Shown: piece by piece, positions 36,354 through 48,573 of the stretch
Layout: every line of letters starts with the position of its first letter
Numbering within the stretch: position 1 is the first letter of the stretch
Source of the DNA: Nonomuraea montanisoli
Lineage (GTDB): Bacteria; Actinomycetota; Actinomycetes; Streptosporangiales; Streptosporangiaceae
Reading direction: 5' to 3'
Assembly: GCF_013363975.1 (NCBI RefSeq)
Contig: NZ_JABWGN010000005.1
Span: 310,001-374,000, forward strand
Length of the DNA: 64,000 nucleotides
Translations under genes and position numbers: made by a program
The notes under the pieces: generated by a model
Databases searched by the model: none
The model's input: only the letters and a program-made list of their open reading frames with translations
Told to the model about the DNA's origin: nothing

Positions 36354-37154
36354 TCACTCCTTGTGCTCGGTCAGCGCCGAGCTGCCCCGGTCCACCGCGA
36401 ACGGCGGCATGGACGGCTTGATCGTGTGCAGCGGCACCGCGCCGCCCAGCGCCAGCTCCTCGTACGGCCGCGCCGTCGAGCCCCACGTGCGGGCCGTCAC
36501 CTCGGCGTCGGTCGGCTTCGCCTTGCCCGGCAGCCCCTCCACGGTCAGCACGAAACGCGGCGTCCGGCCCGGCTTGACGTCGTCCACGAACGTGCTGCCT
36601 CCCCCGAGCAGCTTGCCGTCCCGGTCGCGGACCAGCGCGTTGACCACCAGGCTGCCCGCCGGCAGCCGGTACGGGTTGCCGACGTAGCCGGTGACCACGA
36701 CGGAGCCGTCCTTCTGCGGCAGCGTCTGCACCCGCGTGATCGGGAACGGCCGGAATGCCGACGGGACGCGGGCGGCGGTCCGCCACTGGGCGGGCCGGTA
36801 CTCGATGGACACCTTCGCCGGCTTGTGCTCGGCGTTGGCGTGGCCGGTGAAGGCCAGCTCCCCGCCGGGCGGCACGGCGTCGAGCGGCTGGTCCATCCTG
36901 ACCACCTCATGCCCGCCGGCGTCACGGCCGACGATCGTGGCCACCACGTGCTCGCCGAAGTGCCACGGGTTGTCGTTGGCGAGGACCCCCGCCCAGTTGA
37001 CGACGTACCCGTCGGACGACTTCGTGACGTGCGACACCTGCTCCTTGAGCGTGAGCGGCTTGAGCTTGGGTTCTGACGGCACCTCGGTGGAGCACCCGGT
37101 GAGGCAGATCGCCCCGAGTGCGAGGAGGCTGACGGTTCGGCTACGCGGGATCAC
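36354..37154 (-). CDS. Lipoprotein of unknown function
   Basis: 266 residues with a lipoprotein signal (TVSLLALGAICLTGC, lipobox LTGC). The mature part has two beta-rich repeats with phrases such as GVLANDNPWHFGEHVVATIVGRD and VTGYVGNPYRLPAGSLVVNALVRD, typical of FxLYD-like domains. GTG start at 37154. No partner can be named from context. Confidence 0.8.
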   Translation of the reverse strand: MIPRSRTVSLLALGAICLTGCSTEVPSEPKLKPLTLKEQVSHVTKSSDGYVVNWAGVLANDNPWHFGEHVVATIVGRDAGGHEVVRMDQPLDAVPPGGELAFTGHANAEHKPAKVSIEYRPAQWRTAARVPSAFRPFPITRVQTLPQKDGSVVVTGYVGNPYRLPAGSLVVNALVRDRDGKLLGGGSTFVDDVKPGRTPRFVLTVEGLPGKAKPTDAEVTARTWGSTARPYEELALGGAVPLHTIKPSMPPFAVDRGSSALTEHKE

Positions 37155-37218
37155 TTTGCCGTGATAGCCGCTTCATGGGTACGGCTGGCAGAGGACACGC
37201 GCCGCCCGTACCCAATCT

Positions 37219-38829
<1,611 letters not shown>

Positions 38830-38975
38830 GACCCGTGTCCCTTTCCCGATTCGCCCCGCGCAGGGTATCCGGGCGCGGGCGATCCGGTCATTCCGTTTTC
38901 AGTCCGAGCCTTCGGCCGGGCAGTACGACGGCCCGGAGGCCGTGGCCCTGCTGACCGCTCACCTGGACCGGCTCC

Positions 38976-39635
38976 TCACCTGGCGGCGGGAGGGCAGATC
39001 ACGCCCGCCACCACCTCGATCGCGGCGGCCACCAGAAGAGGCAGGGCGGGATGCACGCCGAGCAGCAGCGCCCCCAGCGCGGCGCCGGTGAAGGTGGCGG
39101 CGACCGTCGCGAAGCGCCGCTCCGCGGTCGCGAGCGACGACACCATGAACAGCCCCGCCAGCGCCCGGGTCACCACCGTCGTCGGCAGGTCGTGGGCCGC
39201 CACGCGCAGCACGGTGGCGTTGCGCGAGCCCATCGCCAGGGCGAGCGCGACGATCACGGCGAAGCGGTGCGGATCGTGATGCAGGCGGTCGCCCAGCAGC
39301 AGCGCGAGCACGGCCGCGACCAGGATGAGCACGCCCTCTCCGGCGATCGCGAACGTCAGCCACCGCGGCCCGCGCCACCGCACGAGCACGCCGTGCGCCC
39401 AGTGACCGCCGATGGCCCCGCCCGCGAACGCCGCCAGGGCGATGACCGGCCCGGCCGGCCGGATCTCCCCGTTGAACACGCCGAACCCGGCGAACAGCAC
39501 GTTGCCCGTCATCACCGCCGTGAACACGCGGCCGAGCCCCAGGAAGCTCACGGCCTCGACCACGCCCGTGACCCCCGTGAGCAGGACCAGGATCACCGTC
39601 AGCCGCTCGGGCCGGCTCCCCTTCGCGAAGGGCAT
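38976..39635 (-). CDS. DUF1275 (YoaK-like) membrane protein
   Basis: About 219 residues with six hydrophobic helices (VILVLLTGVTGVVEAVSFLG, FTAVMTGNVLFAGFGVF). The family is widespread and uncharacterised. The start at 39635 (MPFAKGSRPERL) has AAGGGGAG directly adjacent, which is too close; a GTG at 39680 is possible. Between here and the next gene is about 220 bases with a 33-codon hydrophobic remnant on the minus strand that I do not consider a gene. Confidence 0.8.
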   Translation of the reverse strand: MPFAKGSRPERLTVILVLLTGVTGVVEAVSFLGLGRVFTAVMTGNVLFAGFGVFNGEIRPAGPVIALAAFAGGAIGGHWAHGVLVRWRGPRWLTFAIAGEGVLILVAAVLALLLGDRLHHDPHRFAVIVALALAMGSRNATVLRVAAHDLPTTVVTRALAGLFMVSSLATAERRFATVAATFTGAALGALLLGVHPALPLLVAAAIEVVAGVICPPAAR

Positions 39636-39798
39636 CTCCCCTTCATATCCGCCGCCCGGTCGGGGGCGAAGCCGCCGCACCGCCGAGGCCCGCGACCAGG
39701 ACGCACACGACCGCCACCAGGTACGGCCGGCGCGCCAGGTCCATCAGGCAGGTCGTCGGGAACGTGAAGCCGTGGACCGCCGATCTTCACCGCAGGGG

Positions 39799-39827
39799 TG
39801 GACAGCAAGTGATCTAATGACTAGAAC
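39799..39827 (+). promoter_or_regulatory. Promoter of the propeller-epimerase-SDR operon with GntR operator
   Basis: TGGACA (39799-39804) and TAGAAC (39822-39827) are 17 bases apart. The spacer holds AAGTGATCTAATGACTA (39807-39823), 15 of 17 bases identical to the palindrome over the gntR promoter. Confidence 0.65.
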
Positions 39828-39856
39828 TGTAGGAATCGCCCCCCTAAGGACGTGCC

Positions 39857-41029
39857 ATGACGCGATTCCGTGCTGCCCTCATCCCCCTGGCCGCCACGCT
39901 CCTCGGCCTCACCGCACTGCCCTCCCAGGCCGTCGCCGCACCCCCGAAACCGGTGCCCAGCATCTCCGCCGAGCGGTCCGCCGCGCCGCTCACCAGCCCG
40001 TCCGCCTGCGCGCCGACGGTCAAGGGCGCCTCGACCGACGCCCGGCTGACCAGCCTGTTCACCGCGTACGGCAACGACAACAGCCGGCTCGACGACTGGA
40101 CCGGCGCCGACGGCACCTACTCGCTGCGCCTGCCCGACGGGCGCGAGCTGTGGGTCTTCTCCGACACGTTCCTCGGCCGGATCAACCCCGACGGCTCCCG
40201 GCCGCCGGTGGTCGAGGAGGGCGGCACCACCGTCTTCCTCAACAACACCTTCGCCGTCGAGCGCGCCGGCCGGCTGGCCACGATCCACGGCGGCACCGCC
40301 GCCAAGCCGGCCGCCGTGATGCCGCCGCGCGACAAGAACCACTGGTACTGGGCCGGTGACGCCACGCTGGCCGGCGGCCTCGTCGAGGTGACCTACCAGG
40401 AGTACGAGCGCTACGGCACCGGCGCGTGGGACTGGCGCTGGCACCGCAACGTGGTGGCCAGGTTCGCCCCCGGCCGCCTGGACCGCCCGGTCAGCGTCCA
40501 CGACCTGCCCTCCGCGCACGGCGTCTCCTGGGCCTCGGCCACCCTCAAGGACGGCGGCTACACCTACGTCTACGGCGTGGAGGACCTCGGCTCGCCGAAG
40601 TACATGCACATCGCCCGGGTCAAGGGGCAGAGCCTGCTCGGCGACTGGGAGTACCTGAAGGCCGACAACACCTGGTCGCCGGACGAGGCCGACTCGGCCC
40701 GGATCATGAGCGGCGTGGCCAACGAGTACAGCGTCACCAAGGTCGGCGACGGCTACGTGCTCATCACCCACGACACGACCGAGGTGCTGAGCGCCAACAT
40801 CGTGGCCTACTCCTCGTGCTCGCCGTTCGGGCCGTTCACCGGCAAGCAGCACGTCTACACGACGCCCGAGACGAACGGGAACATCTTCACCTACAACGCC
40901 CACGCCCACCCCGAGGTGTCGGGTAAGGGACTGGTCGTGTCGTACAACGTCAACAGCTTCGTGAACACCGACCACTACCGGGACTCGTCGATCTACCGGC
41001 CTCGCTTCATCGACGTGAGCTTCGGGTGA
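39857..41029 (+). CDS. Secreted propeller protein (DUF4185/DUF5005-like)
   Basis: 390 residues with signal peptide (LIPLAATLLGLTALPSQAVA). The mature part reads as a glycosidase-like beta propeller: LWVFSDTFLGRINPDGSRP, FLNNTFAVE, HWYWAGDATL, VHDLPSAHGVSWASATLKD and ANEYSVTKVGDGYVLITHD. Such domains often bind or cut exported polysaccharides. AAGGA precedes the ATG. It is first in a three-gene run and has a GntR-type operator in its promoter, so it probably acts outside the cell in the glycan pathway below. Confidence 0.78.
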   Translation: MTRFRAALIPLAATLLGLTALPSQAVAAPPKPVPSISAERSAAPLTSPSACAPTVKGASTDARLTSLFTAYGNDNSRLDDWTGADGTYSLRLPDGRELWVFSDTFLGRINPDGSRPPVVEEGGTTVFLNNTFAVERAGRLATIHGGTAAKPAAVMPPRDKNHWYWAGDATLAGGLVEVTYQEYERYGTGAWDWRWHRNVVARFAPGRLDRPVSVHDLPSAHGVSWASATLKDGGYTYVYGVEDLGSPKYMHIARVKGQSLLGDWEYLKADNTWSPDEADSARIMSGVANEYSVTKVGDGYVLITHDTTEVLSANIVAYSSCSPFGPFTGKQHVYTTPETNGNIFTYNAHAHPEVSGKGLVVSYNVNSFVNTDHYRDSSIYRPRFIDVSFG

Positions 41030-42036
41030 GGCGCAACTGGGCGGCGCGCCTGCGGTCCGTCACCATCGACGGGCTGCGGGCGGTCGTGCTCGAGAACGAG
41101 CCGCTCCGCGTGACCGTGGTGCCCGACAGGGGCGGTGACGTGGTGGAGTTCCTGCACAAGCCCACCGACACCGACTTCGTCTGGCTCTCGCCGCAGGGCC
41201 TGCGCGACCCGGCTCACCATCTCCAGGGTGCCGCCGACGACGTCGCCCAGTTCGTCGACCACTACGAAGGCGGCTGGCAGGAGATCTTCCCCAGCGGCGG
41301 CGCCCCCAGCGAGTACCGGGGGGCGCGGCTGGCCCAGCACGGCGAGGTCGCCGGGCTGCCCTGGGACTGCGAGGTCACGGCCGACTCGGAGGAGGAGGTC
41401 GCGGTACGGCTGAGCGTGCGGACCCGGCGCCTGCCGTACCGGGTGGACAAGACCTTCCGGCTGCGGGCGGGCACGGCCGCGCTGGAGGTCGAGAGCACCG
41501 TGAGCAACGAGTCCGACCTGGAGCTGCACGCGATGTGGGGACAGCACATCGTGTTCGGCCGGCCGTTCCTGCGGCCGGGCGCGCGGATCCGGCTGCCGGA
41601 GGGGGTCACCGTGATCCCGCACGAGAGCGCCGTCAACCCGCGCGGCCGCCGCGTGCGGGCCGGAGGGCCGTGGACCTGGCCGGTCGTGCCGGCCGACGGC
41701 GGCGGCGAGACGGACCTGAGCGTGGTGCCGGAGCCCGGGACGCCCGGCGACGTCGTCTACCTGACGGGGTTCAGCGAGGGCTGGTACGAGATCACCGGCG
41801 AGGTGGGCATGCGCGTCGAGTGGGACGCGCGGGTGCTGCCGTACCTGTGGATGTGGCAGGAGCTCGGCGCCTGGGAGGACTATCCCTGGTGGGGCCGCCT
41901 GTACACGGTGGGGCTTGAGCCGTTCGCCGGCATGCCGACCAACGGGCTGGCGGAGGCCGTGGCCAACGGCACCGCGCTCGCCCTGGGGCCGCGCGCGACG
42001 AGGACGCTGACGATGCGGGCGGAGGTCCTGGCATGA
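41026..42036 (+). CDS. Aldose-1-epimerase-like protein
   Basis: 336 residues of the galactose mutarotase-like beta-sandwich (LRVTVVPDRGGDVVEFLHK, ELHAMWGQHIVFGRPFL, PWWGRLYTVGLEPFAGMPTNGL). It probably interconverts or binds a sugar released by the pathway; DUF4432-type proteins look similar. GTG start overlaps the previous stop, and its stop overlaps the SDR start, so the three proteins are coupled. Confidence 0.8.
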   Translation: MRRNWAARLRSVTIDGLRAVVLENEPLRVTVVPDRGGDVVEFLHKPTDTDFVWLSPQGLRDPAHHLQGAADDVAQFVDHYEGGWQEIFPSGGAPSEYRGARLAQHGEVAGLPWDCEVTADSEEEVAVRLSVRTRRLPYRVDKTFRLRAGTAALEVESTVSNESDLELHAMWGQHIVFGRPFLRPGARIRLPEGVTVIPHESAVNPRGRRVRAGGPWTWPVVPADGGGETDLSVVPEPGTPGDVVYLTGFSEGWYEITGEVGMRVEWDARVLPYLWMWQELGAWEDYPWWGRLYTVGLEPFAGMPTNGLAEAVANGTALALGPRATRTLTMRAEVLA

Positions 42037-42803
42037 GTGAGTTCAGCGGGAAGGTCGCGCTGGTCACCGGCGGGTCGATGGGCATCGGCCGCGCGGTGGT
42101 GGACCGGCTGGCCGACGGAGGCGCGTCGGTGGTGTTCTGCGGCGCCGACGAGGGCGCGGCGCTCGACAGCGAGCACGTGACGGGCGTCGTCGCCGACGTG
42201 CGGCGCGCCGGCGACATGCGCGACCTGGTGGACCTCGCGGTCGCGAAGTACGGCGGGCTGGACGTCGTGGTGACGTGCGCGGGCGTGCAGAGGTACGGCA
42301 CGGTCGAGGACACCCCCGAGGACGTCTGGGACGAGGTCATGGACATCAACCTCAAGGGCGTCTACCTCACCTGCAAGGCGGCCGTGCCCCGGCTGCGGGC
42401 GCGCGGCGGCGGCTCGATCGTGGTGATGTCGTCGGTGCAGGCGTTCGCCTCGCAGGCGCAGGTGGCCGCCTACACCGCCAGCAAGGCCGCCCTGAACGGC
42501 CTGACCCGGGCGATGGCGCTGGACCACGCCGCCGACGGCATCCGGGTCAACGTGGTGTGCCCCGGCTCGGTCGACACGCCCATGCTGCGCTGGGCGGCCG
42601 ACCTGTGGCGCGGGCCGCTGTCGCAGGAGGAGCAGGTGGCCCAGTGGGGCCGCGCCCATCCGCTGGGCCGCGTGGCGCGGCCCGAGGAGGTGGCCGAGCT
42701 GGTGGCCTTCCTCGCCGGCCCCCGGTCGTCGTTCATCACCGGCGCGGAGCACCGCGTCGACGGCGGCCTGCTGGCGCGGAACCCGGCCGCCCTACCCGAC
42801 TGA
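42033..42803 (+). CDS. Short-chain dehydrogenase/reductase
   Basis: 256 residues. Cofactor loop TGGSMGIGRAV, active Ser in IVVMSSVQAF and YxxxK in YTASKAAL; PGSVDTPM and GAEHRVDGG complete a classical SDR. In this context it may oxidise the free sugar or its lactone precursor. ATGA overlap with the epimerase-like gene. Confidence 0.92.
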   Translation: MSEFSGKVALVTGGSMGIGRAVVDRLADGGASVVFCGADEGAALDSEHVTGVVADVRRAGDMRDLVDLAVAKYGGLDVVVTCAGVQRYGTVEDTPEDVWDEVMDINLKGVYLTCKAAVPRLRARGGGSIVVMSSVQAFASQAQVAAYTASKAALNGLTRAMALDHAADGIRVNVVCPGSVDTPMLRWAADLWRGPLSQEEQVAQWGRAHPLGRVARPEEVAELVAFLAGPRSSFITGAEHRVDGGLLARNPAALPD

Positions 42804-42805
42804 CC

Positions 42806-42839
42806 ACGCCCGCGCGCCGCCGCCCCAGCGCGCGGGCGT
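42806..42839. terminator. Bidirectional hairpin between SDR and lipoprotein-like gene
   Basis: A perfect 12-bp stem (42806-42817 with 42828-42839) and 10-base loop. It starts three bases after the SDR stop and its last base is part of the opposing stop codon. Confidence 0.75.
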
Positions 42840-43792
42840 CAGCGTTCTAAGACCTCGGCGGCCCGGTCGAGGCGGGCGCGCAGGTCGTCGCGCAGGTCCG
42901 CGAATCGGCCCGGCTCGGCGGCGATGACGGCCCGCTGCGCCGCGGCGTCGGCGGCGAACCACGCGGGCACCAGCCCCGAGGACCACTTGCAGGCCGTGTC
43001 GGCCGTCGCGGTCCGCTTCTCGCGGGCCGTGACGGCGGCCGAGCGCAGGTCCCAGCGGGGGTCGGCGATGGCCGCCTCCGGCGACGGGTACGGGTGCCCG
43101 GCGCGTTCCATGCACGTCTTCCAGCGGGCGACGGCCTCGACGACGGCCGGATGCCCGGCGGTCTCCGCGACCGTCCGCGCGTCCTGGAGCGCCAGCCACT
43201 GCCAGTCGGCTTCAGGGCTGGTACGGCGGGCCTGCTCGGCCGTGGCGCGCTCGTCGCAGCCCGGACGGCCGGGCGTGCCGTCGAGGGCGCGGCGGGCGGA
43301 CCGGCCGAGGGTTACGTCCCAGCTCCGGCCCTGGCTCGACGGTCTGGACGGCGGCAGGTGGTAGCCGTTGCGGCGGGCCGGCTCTGGGTCCGCGACGCCG
43401 TAGCGGCGGCTGTTGCCGGGGTCGCCCGCGGCGTAGGCGGCGGCGTCCGGGCGCGGCGGGGAGACGGCGTGCCCGCGGCGGTGCATGCAGCGGGCGAGCA
43501 GCGCGGCGCGGGCGCGGGCCATCAGCGCGCGCTGGCCCGGCGTGGGGCGGTAGGCGTCGAAGGGCAGCACCAGGTCGGCCACCCGCGTCGGCGGCGGCAC
43601 GGCGAGCGACGACGGGGCGAGCGACGGCGGGGCGAGTGACGGCGGGGTCGCCGGCGGCGGGGCGGCGGTGCAGGCCACGGCGGCGCAGGCGCTCGTCAGC
43701 AGCGCGCCGAGGACCGCCGGGCCGCGCGTGGGTCCGCGGCGGCCGGTCTCCGGAGGCCCGATCCGGAAACCGGCCCCGCCGCATGTGGTCAG
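42839..43792 (-). CDS. Lipoprotein-like hypothetical with no standard start codon
   Basis: The open frame codes for about 310 residues with a signal-like segment (GPAVLGALLTSACAAVAC, lipobox AVAC), a PPSLAPPSLAPSSLAVPP repeat, and a charged helical part with paired cysteines (ARCMHRRGH, RWKTCMERAG). The C-terminal half looks like a genuine secreted protein. No ATG, GTG or TTG precedes the signal in this frame; an ATG at about 43784 lies in another frame, so either a CTG start (43792), a frameshift or a sequencing error is involved. Upper limit uncertain. Confidence 0.55.
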   Translation of the reverse strand: MTTCGGAGFRIGPPETGRRGPTRGPAVLGALLTSACAAVACTAAPPPATPPSLAPPSLAPSSLAVPPPTRVADLVLPFDAYRPTPGQRALMARARAALLARCMHRRGHAVSPPRPDAAAYAAGDPGNSRRYGVADPEPARRNGYHLPPSRPSSQGRSWDVTLGRSARRALDGTPGRPGCDERATAEQARRTSPEADWQWLALQDARTVAETAGHPAVVEAVARWKTCMERAGHPYPSPEAAIADPRWDLRSAAVTAREKRTATADTACKWSSGLVPAWFAADAAAQRAVIAAEPGRFADLRDDLRARLDRAAEVLER

Positions 43793-44220
43793 GCGCACCA
43801 GATGCTGAGGGAGCTCGCGGTGTTGTTGCCGACTGTGCTGTTCGCGAGGAACGGGTCGGCGCGACCGGCCGCGAACGTGCTGTGTGCGCCGGTGAAGAGG
43901 GGGTTCTGCCAGAGGACGGCCTCGCAGCCGCTGCGGTTCTTGACCGAGCTGGCGTCGTTGTTCACGATCCTGGACGACTCGATCGCCGTGTCGCCCTGGA
44001 GCCACAGGTCGTCGCCGAGGTAGGCGTCGTTCTCGGTGAAGTCGTGCCACAGGTCGCGCGGGTAGGCCCCGCTGTAGTTGTAGCCGTAGTACGCGTACAG
44101 GCACACCGCGCCCCGGTCGCAGCCGCCGTCCGGCCCTGCCAGCGCGGATGCCGCCGGCAGGGCGAGGCTGAGCGACGCGGCCGCGGCGCAGGCGCCAGCC
44201 ACGCGGATGATCGTCCTCAC
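43789..44220 (-). CDS. Secreted peptidase-inhibitor-like protein (family I36)
   Basis: 143 residues with signal peptide (IRVAGACAAAASLSLALPAASA). The mature domain (CDRGAVCLYAYYGYNYSGAY, DDASSVKN-like, SGCEAVLWQNPLFTG) matches the beta/gamma-crystallin-type inhibitor family I36 of actinomycetes, whose founding member inhibits metalloproteases. Four cysteines. GTG at 44220 has GGAGG five bases upstream. Confidence 0.8.
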   Translation of the reverse strand: MRTIIRVAGACAAAASLSLALPAASALAGPDGGCDRGAVCLYAYYGYNYSGAYPRDLWHDFTENDAYLGDDLWLQGDTAIESSRIVNNDASSVKNRSGCEAVLWQNPLFTGAHSTFAAGRADPFLANSTVGNNTASSLSIWCA

Positions 44221-44331
44221 TGCTGCCTCCCCGACGAGGACCGTCCTTGATCGGTAACCTAGCGTGTCGTTCCACATACGGACCGGTATGACATGCCGAG
44301 TCGGGTAAGAGGCAGCGGTGCGGGCGGTCGG

Positions 44332-45564
44332 CTACAGGGTGACCTCCTGGGAGACGGTCGGGTCGGCGAAGCGCTCGTTGGGCACCCGGGCGTACCATCC
44401 GGGCCGTCCCGGGTCGCGGTCGTAGGGGTAGCCGCCCAGCTCGCGGTAGAGCTCGGCGTACCGGGCCACCTTGTCCTTGTCCAGCCGCACGCCCAGCCCG
44501 GGGGCGGTGGGCACCGCGATGGCGCCGCCCTCGTACGGCAGCGGGCCGCCCTCGATGACGTCGTCGCGGAGCTGGTGGTAGTGGGCGTCGGCCGCGTACG
44601 TGAGGTTGGGCAGCACCGCGCCGAGGTGCAGCATGGTCGCGAGCTGGACCCCCAGCTCGCCGGAGGAGTGCACGGCGATGCCGAGCTGGAACGTCTCGCA
44701 CACCCCCGCCGCCTTCACGCACGGCCGGATGCCGCCCCAGAACGTGGTGTCGAGCAGGACGACGTCGGCGGCCCGGCGCAGCACGTTGGAGGCGAGCTGC
44801 TCGAAGTTGACGACGACGGTGTTGGTCGCGAGCGGCACCCGGACCTGCTCGCGCACGGCCCGCAGCCCCTCCAGGCCCCAGACCGGGTCCTCCAGGTAGT
44901 CGTTGTTGAGGTTCTCGATGGCCCGGCCGAAGCGCAGCCCCTCGGCCAGCGACAGCACCGCGTTGGGGTCGTAGCGCAGCCGGTCGCCGGGGAACTCCTC
45001 CGCGAGCGCCCGGTAGCACTCCAGCTCGTGGTCCGGCGGGAACACGCCGCCCTTGAGCTTGTGGACGGTGAACCCGTGCGCCTCACGCAGGCCGCGGGCG
45101 TGCCCGACGAGCTGGTCGGGGGTGCGGATCTCGGGATGCCCCTCGGCGGCGTACCGGAAGAACAGGTACGACGCGAACGGCACCTCGTCGCGGACCCGGC
45201 CGCCGAGCAGGTCGCACACGGGCACGCCGAGGCGTTGCCCGATCACGTCGAGGCAGGCGAACTCGATGGCCGCGAGGAGCTGGGTGCGGTTGTTGTAGAG
45301 CGACGCCGTCGGGTTGGCGATCTTGAATCGAAGCGCTTCGAGCTGGAACGGGTCGTGGCCCTTCAGGTACGGCAGGAGCGCCCGGAAGGCCGCCTCGGCG
45401 CTCTCGCCGCCCCCGCCCATCTCCCCCAGCCCGACGAACCCCTCGTCGGTCTCGACCTCGACGAGGGTCCGGACGAAGCGTCCCCAGTGGGCGCCGTTGC
45501 TGTGCCGCAGCGGCGCCTCCAGCGGGACGGCGACCGTGGTGGCCCGGATGTCAACGATCTTCAC
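44332..45564 (-). CDS. Glucarate dehydratase-like enolase-superfamily enzyme
   Basis: 410 residues. N-terminal capping domain resembling GlucD ([40 protein letters not shown]). Catalytic features: Lys in VHKLKGGVF, metal ligands in [16 protein letters not shown] and ATNTVVVN, and His in AVHSSGELG. It would dehydrate an acid sugar. Last gene of the GntR operon; the GTG start overlaps the mannosidase stop. The exact substrate (glucarate or another hexarate/hexonate) is open. Confidence 0.85.
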   Translation of the reverse strand: MKIVDIRATTVAVPLEAPLRHSNGAHWGRFVRTLVEVETDEGFVGLGEMGGGGESAEAAFRALLPYLKGHDPFQLEALRFKIANPTASLYNNRTQLLAAIEFACLDVIGQRLGVPVCDLLGGRVRDEVPFASYLFFRYAAEGHPEIRTPDQLVGHARGLREAHGFTVHKLKGGVFPPDHELECYRALAEEFPGDRLRYDPNAVLSLAEGLRFGRAIENLNNDYLEDPVWGLEGLRAVREQVRVPLATNTVVVNFEQLASNVLRRAADVVLLDTTFWGGIRPCVKAAGVCETFQLGIAVHSSGELGVQLATMLHLGAVLPNLTYAADAHYHQLRDDVIEGGPLPYEGGAIAVPTAPGLGVRLDKDKVARYAELYRELGGYPYDRDPGRPGWYARVPNERFADPTVSQEVTL

Positions 45565-48500
45565 GCGCACGTCCCCCAGACCGCGGCGACCCCGCACGCG
45601 GGCAGCCGTACCTTGACCGATTCGCCCGCCACCTCGGCGGGTTCACGCCCGCGCTCCAGCCCCGCGCTGACCTCGGCCGAGCGCAGGCCGGGCACCGTGA
45701 GCGTGACCTCGACCGGCTCGGCGGCCAGCGACTGGAGCCGGACGACCCGCTCCGCGCCGGCCTGCCCGATCGAGGTGACCAGCACGTCGGGGTGGTCCAC
45801 CGACGCGTACGTGCGGGCGGCGTCGCCGCACGGCCCGGTGACCAGCACGCCCGCGAACGGCTCGGTCAGCCCGGAGGCCGCGAGCGCGCCCAGCCGCCGC
45901 CCGTCGGCGCCGGCCTGCGACATGACCGCGTAGCGGAACGTGGTCTCGCCCTGCTGCTGCGACGGGAAGTTGGTGTCCCAGATGTTGTTGAGCGCCCAGG
46001 AGTACACCGTGCCGTCCTCCTGCTCCAGCGTCGGCGGGAACGGCGCGTACGGCATGTGGATGGTGCCGAGCTGCACCAGCGGCGCCTCCAGGGTGGCCCA
46101 GGCGACGGTCAGCTCGGGGTCGTCGAAGGCGATCCAGTGGCGGATGGGCAGCATGTACGCGGCCGAGCCGGGCACCTGGGGCACGTCGCGCCCGCCGACG
46201 CCGCCGGTCAGCTCCCACGCGGTCGCCGGGCCGGCGGCGAACGGGAAGGCCAGGAAGACCGCCTCCTTCGCCGGGGTGCCCTGCTTGGCGAGCTGGTAGG
46301 TCAGGTCCAGGCGGGGCACGCCGCGGTGCAGCTCGATCGTGGTGCGCAGCCAGTCGACGCCCTTGCCCTGGAGCTCGACGACCAGCCGCTCGGTCACGGC
46401 GGTGCGCTGCGCCTTGACGATCGTGGCGCCCCGGCCGATCGCCCGGTCGCCGAGCAGGGTGCGGTCGTGCGCGCCCACGTGCCCGGACAGGTGGTTGAAA
46501 TGCGGGGCGGTGGCGTAGCTGTCGTAGACGTACTGGCCGAACCCGGCCGCCGCGTCGCGGTTGACCAGCTCCCGGCCGGCGACCTTGTCGAAGATCGAGC
46601 CGATGTAGCCCTCGCGGACGTCGTACGTCACCCGGTAGAACTCGTTCTCGATGACCCCGCCCAGGTCGGCCTCGGCCGGCTCGGCGGCCTGGCTCCCGGC
46701 CGTGACCACGTCGATCCGGGCGTAGCCGTTGCCGGGGACGTCGGGCACCACGGCGTGCAGGTGCCGTCCGATGGGCCGGGTCGGCCAGTCCTCGGGATGG
46801 ACGTACTCCTCGTGGTGGGCGAGCGTGTCGCCGGTCCGCGCGTCCACCAGCGCGATCGGCACGTCGGCGGCCACCACGTCGCGCGGCAGGAACGCGCGCA
46901 CCAGGTCGGTGCGGGCCCGCGTCGCGGGGTTGAACACCGCGAACGACGCCAGCGTGCCCTCGGGCAGGTCGCCCTCCTCCGCCAGCGCGGCGCCGAAGCG
47001 GCGCACGGCGGCGTGCAGCAGGTCGGCCGCGTCGTCCTGCGCGTCGTAGGCGCCCGACGACTTGCGGGTCCACTGCAGGCCGCCCGAGTCGCCGGCCTCC
47101 TCGGCGTCCTCCCACGGGTTGGCGGCGCCCCAGGTGTGCTCGTTGAACAGCGCCACCTTGTCGTACGCCTCGTCGATGCGGTCGGTGGCGTCGGCCCCGG
47201 CGAGCGTGTGCAGGGTCTCGGCGGCCCGCAGCGCGGACTGCGCCCGCCGCACGTAGCCGAGCGGGCGCGCGCCCGAGCCGAGCCCGTCGGCCCACCAGTC
47301 GGTCCAGTCGCCCTCGTGGACGGCCAGCCGGTCGTGGTAGTGCTCCTCGACGTGCTCGAAGAAGTCGCTGTTGGCCGCCGAGCGCAGGCGCGGCCAGGCC
47401 CACCGCTCGTTCCAGGTGCGGGCGATCGCCGCGGGCACGATGGACGGGCCGGCGTTGTCGGCGTGCGCGCCCTGCACGCGCATGTGCAGCACGTCCAGCT
47501 CGTACGGCTCGCGCGGCGCGTCGGGCCCCTGCCAGCCGAACGTGCCCGGCCCGTACGGGTAGCCCCGGGTGGCCAGGGCGGCCAGGTAGCGCGGCAGCAG
47601 GTCGTCGGCCAGCTCGTAGGAGTCGGTCAGCCCGACCGTGTTGCCCTCCATGTACGCCATGCCGTGGGGGGTGTCGGTGAACCAGACCAGCAGCTCGTTG
47701 CCGCTGGGCGCCCGCCAGCGGAACGGCCGGGTCAGCTTGTCGCCGCCGTGCAGGTACGGCACGGACCGGCCGGCCCAGTTGTGAGCCGCGGCCAGGTAGC
47801 GGACCCCGGCCGCGTTGAGCGCGTCGACCAGGCCGACCACGGCGCCGGGCACGTCCGTGTGCATGGCCGAGCGCGTGGCGAAGCCGTACCTGTCCTGGAG
47901 CTCGGAGGTGAAGCGGAGCTGCCGGTAGAGCTCCTCGGTCGAGCACGCCTCGGTGTGGAGCTGGAACGGCAGGGCCGTCACCTCGATGACGCCCGCGCGG
48001 GCCGCCGCGGCGAACGCCTCGACCTGCTCGGCGGGCCGGTTCTCCAGCCACTTCAGCGCCGGCATCGACGACTCGACCGTCCAGCGGAACTTCGCGTCGT
48101 CCGGCCAGGACGCGGTCTCGTCGGCCAGGCGGACCGCGGCGTCGAGGTATTCGAGGTGGTGGCGCAGCACCGTGCCCTGCGGGTCGGTGTAGCCGATGTC
48201 GAGGTGGGAGTGGTGGACGACGAACACGCTCCACTTGCGCTGCGGCGTCACCGTGATCCGCGCCGAGCCGACGAGTCCTTCGTCGTCACGCGACTCCAGC
48301 GTGAACGCGCGCGGCGCCGACACCTCGGGCACGAGCAGCGTGACGTCGGAGCCGGTGGCGCTGTCGACTCCGACCAGCACGTGCGTCAGCGGGCGCGTGC
48401 TCGACACCCGGACCGCCTGGCGGCCGTCGTGCGTGAACAGCGGCAGCACCGCGACCCGCACCTCCAGCCCCCGCAGCTCGATGACGGGGGTCGAGGTGTC

Positions 48501-48572
48501 GTTGCGCAGCGCCTGCCTGATCCCGTCGTAGTCGGGGGAGCCCAGGCTCCGCTGCAGCAACCGGCTGGTCAA
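45561..48572 (-). CDS. GH38 alpha-mannosidase
   Basis: About 1003 residues. Zinc site and signature [15 protein letters not shown], probable nucleophile Asp in [11 protein letters not shown], and zinc His in [13 protein letters not shown]; the C-terminal beta domains follow. No signal peptide, so it acts on oligosaccharides after import by the adjacent ABC transporter. The TTG at 48572 has GGGAG eight bases upstream; a GTG at 48581, inside the permease stop region, is the other candidate. Confidence 0.92.
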   Translation of the reverse strand: MTSRLLQRSLGSPDYDGIRQALRNDTSTPVIELRGLEVRVAVLPLFTHDGRQAVRVSSTRPLTHVLVGVDSATGSDVTLLVPEVSAPRAFTLESRDDEGLVGSARITVTPQRKWSVFVVHHSHLDIGYTDPQGTVLRHHLEYLDAAVRLADETASWPDDAKFRWTVESSMPALKWLENRPAEQVEAFAAAARAGVIEVTALPFQLHTEACSTEELYRQLRFTSELQDRYGFATRSAMHTDVPGAVVGLVDALNAAGVRYLAAAHNWAGRSVPYLHGGDKLTRPFRWRAPSGNELLVWFTDTPHGMAYMEGNTVGLTDSYELADDLLPRYLAALATRGYPYGPGTFGWQGPDAPREPYELDVLHMRVQGAHADNAGPSIVPAAIARTWNERWAWPRLRSAANSDFFEHVEEHYHDRLAVHEGDWTDWWADGLGSGARPLGYVRRAQSALRAAETLHTLAGADATDRIDEAYDKVALFNEHTWGAANPWEDAEEAGDSGGLQWTRKSSGAYDAQDDAADLLHAAVRRFGAALAEEGDLPEGTLASFAVFNPATRARTDLVRAFLPRDVVAADVPIALVDARTGDTLAHHEEYVHPEDWPTRPIGRHLHAVVPDVPGNGYARIDVVTAGSQAAEPAEADLGGVIENEFYRVTYDVREGYIGSIFDKVAGRELVNRDAAAGFGQYVYDSYATAPHFNHLSGHVGAHDRTLLGDRAIGRGATIVKAQRTAVTERLVVELQGKGVDWLRTTIELHRGVPRLDLTYQLAKQGTPAKEAVFLAFPFAAGPATAWELTGGVGGRDVPQVPGSAAYMLPIRHWIAFDDPELTVAWATLEAPLVQLGTIHMPYAPFPPTLEQEDGTVYSWALNNIWDTNFPSQQQGETTFRYAVMSQAGADGRRLGALAASGLTEPFAGVLVTGPCGDAARTYASVDHPDVLVTSIGQAGAERVVRLQSLAAEPVEVTLTVPGLRSAEVSAGLERGREPAEVAGESVKVRLPACGVAAVWGTCA

Positions 48573-48573
48573 T

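Noticed and set aside
39690..39790. Short hydrophobic 33-codon frame on the minus strand
   Set aside because: It has no ribosome-binding site and no family resemblance; at most a remnant.
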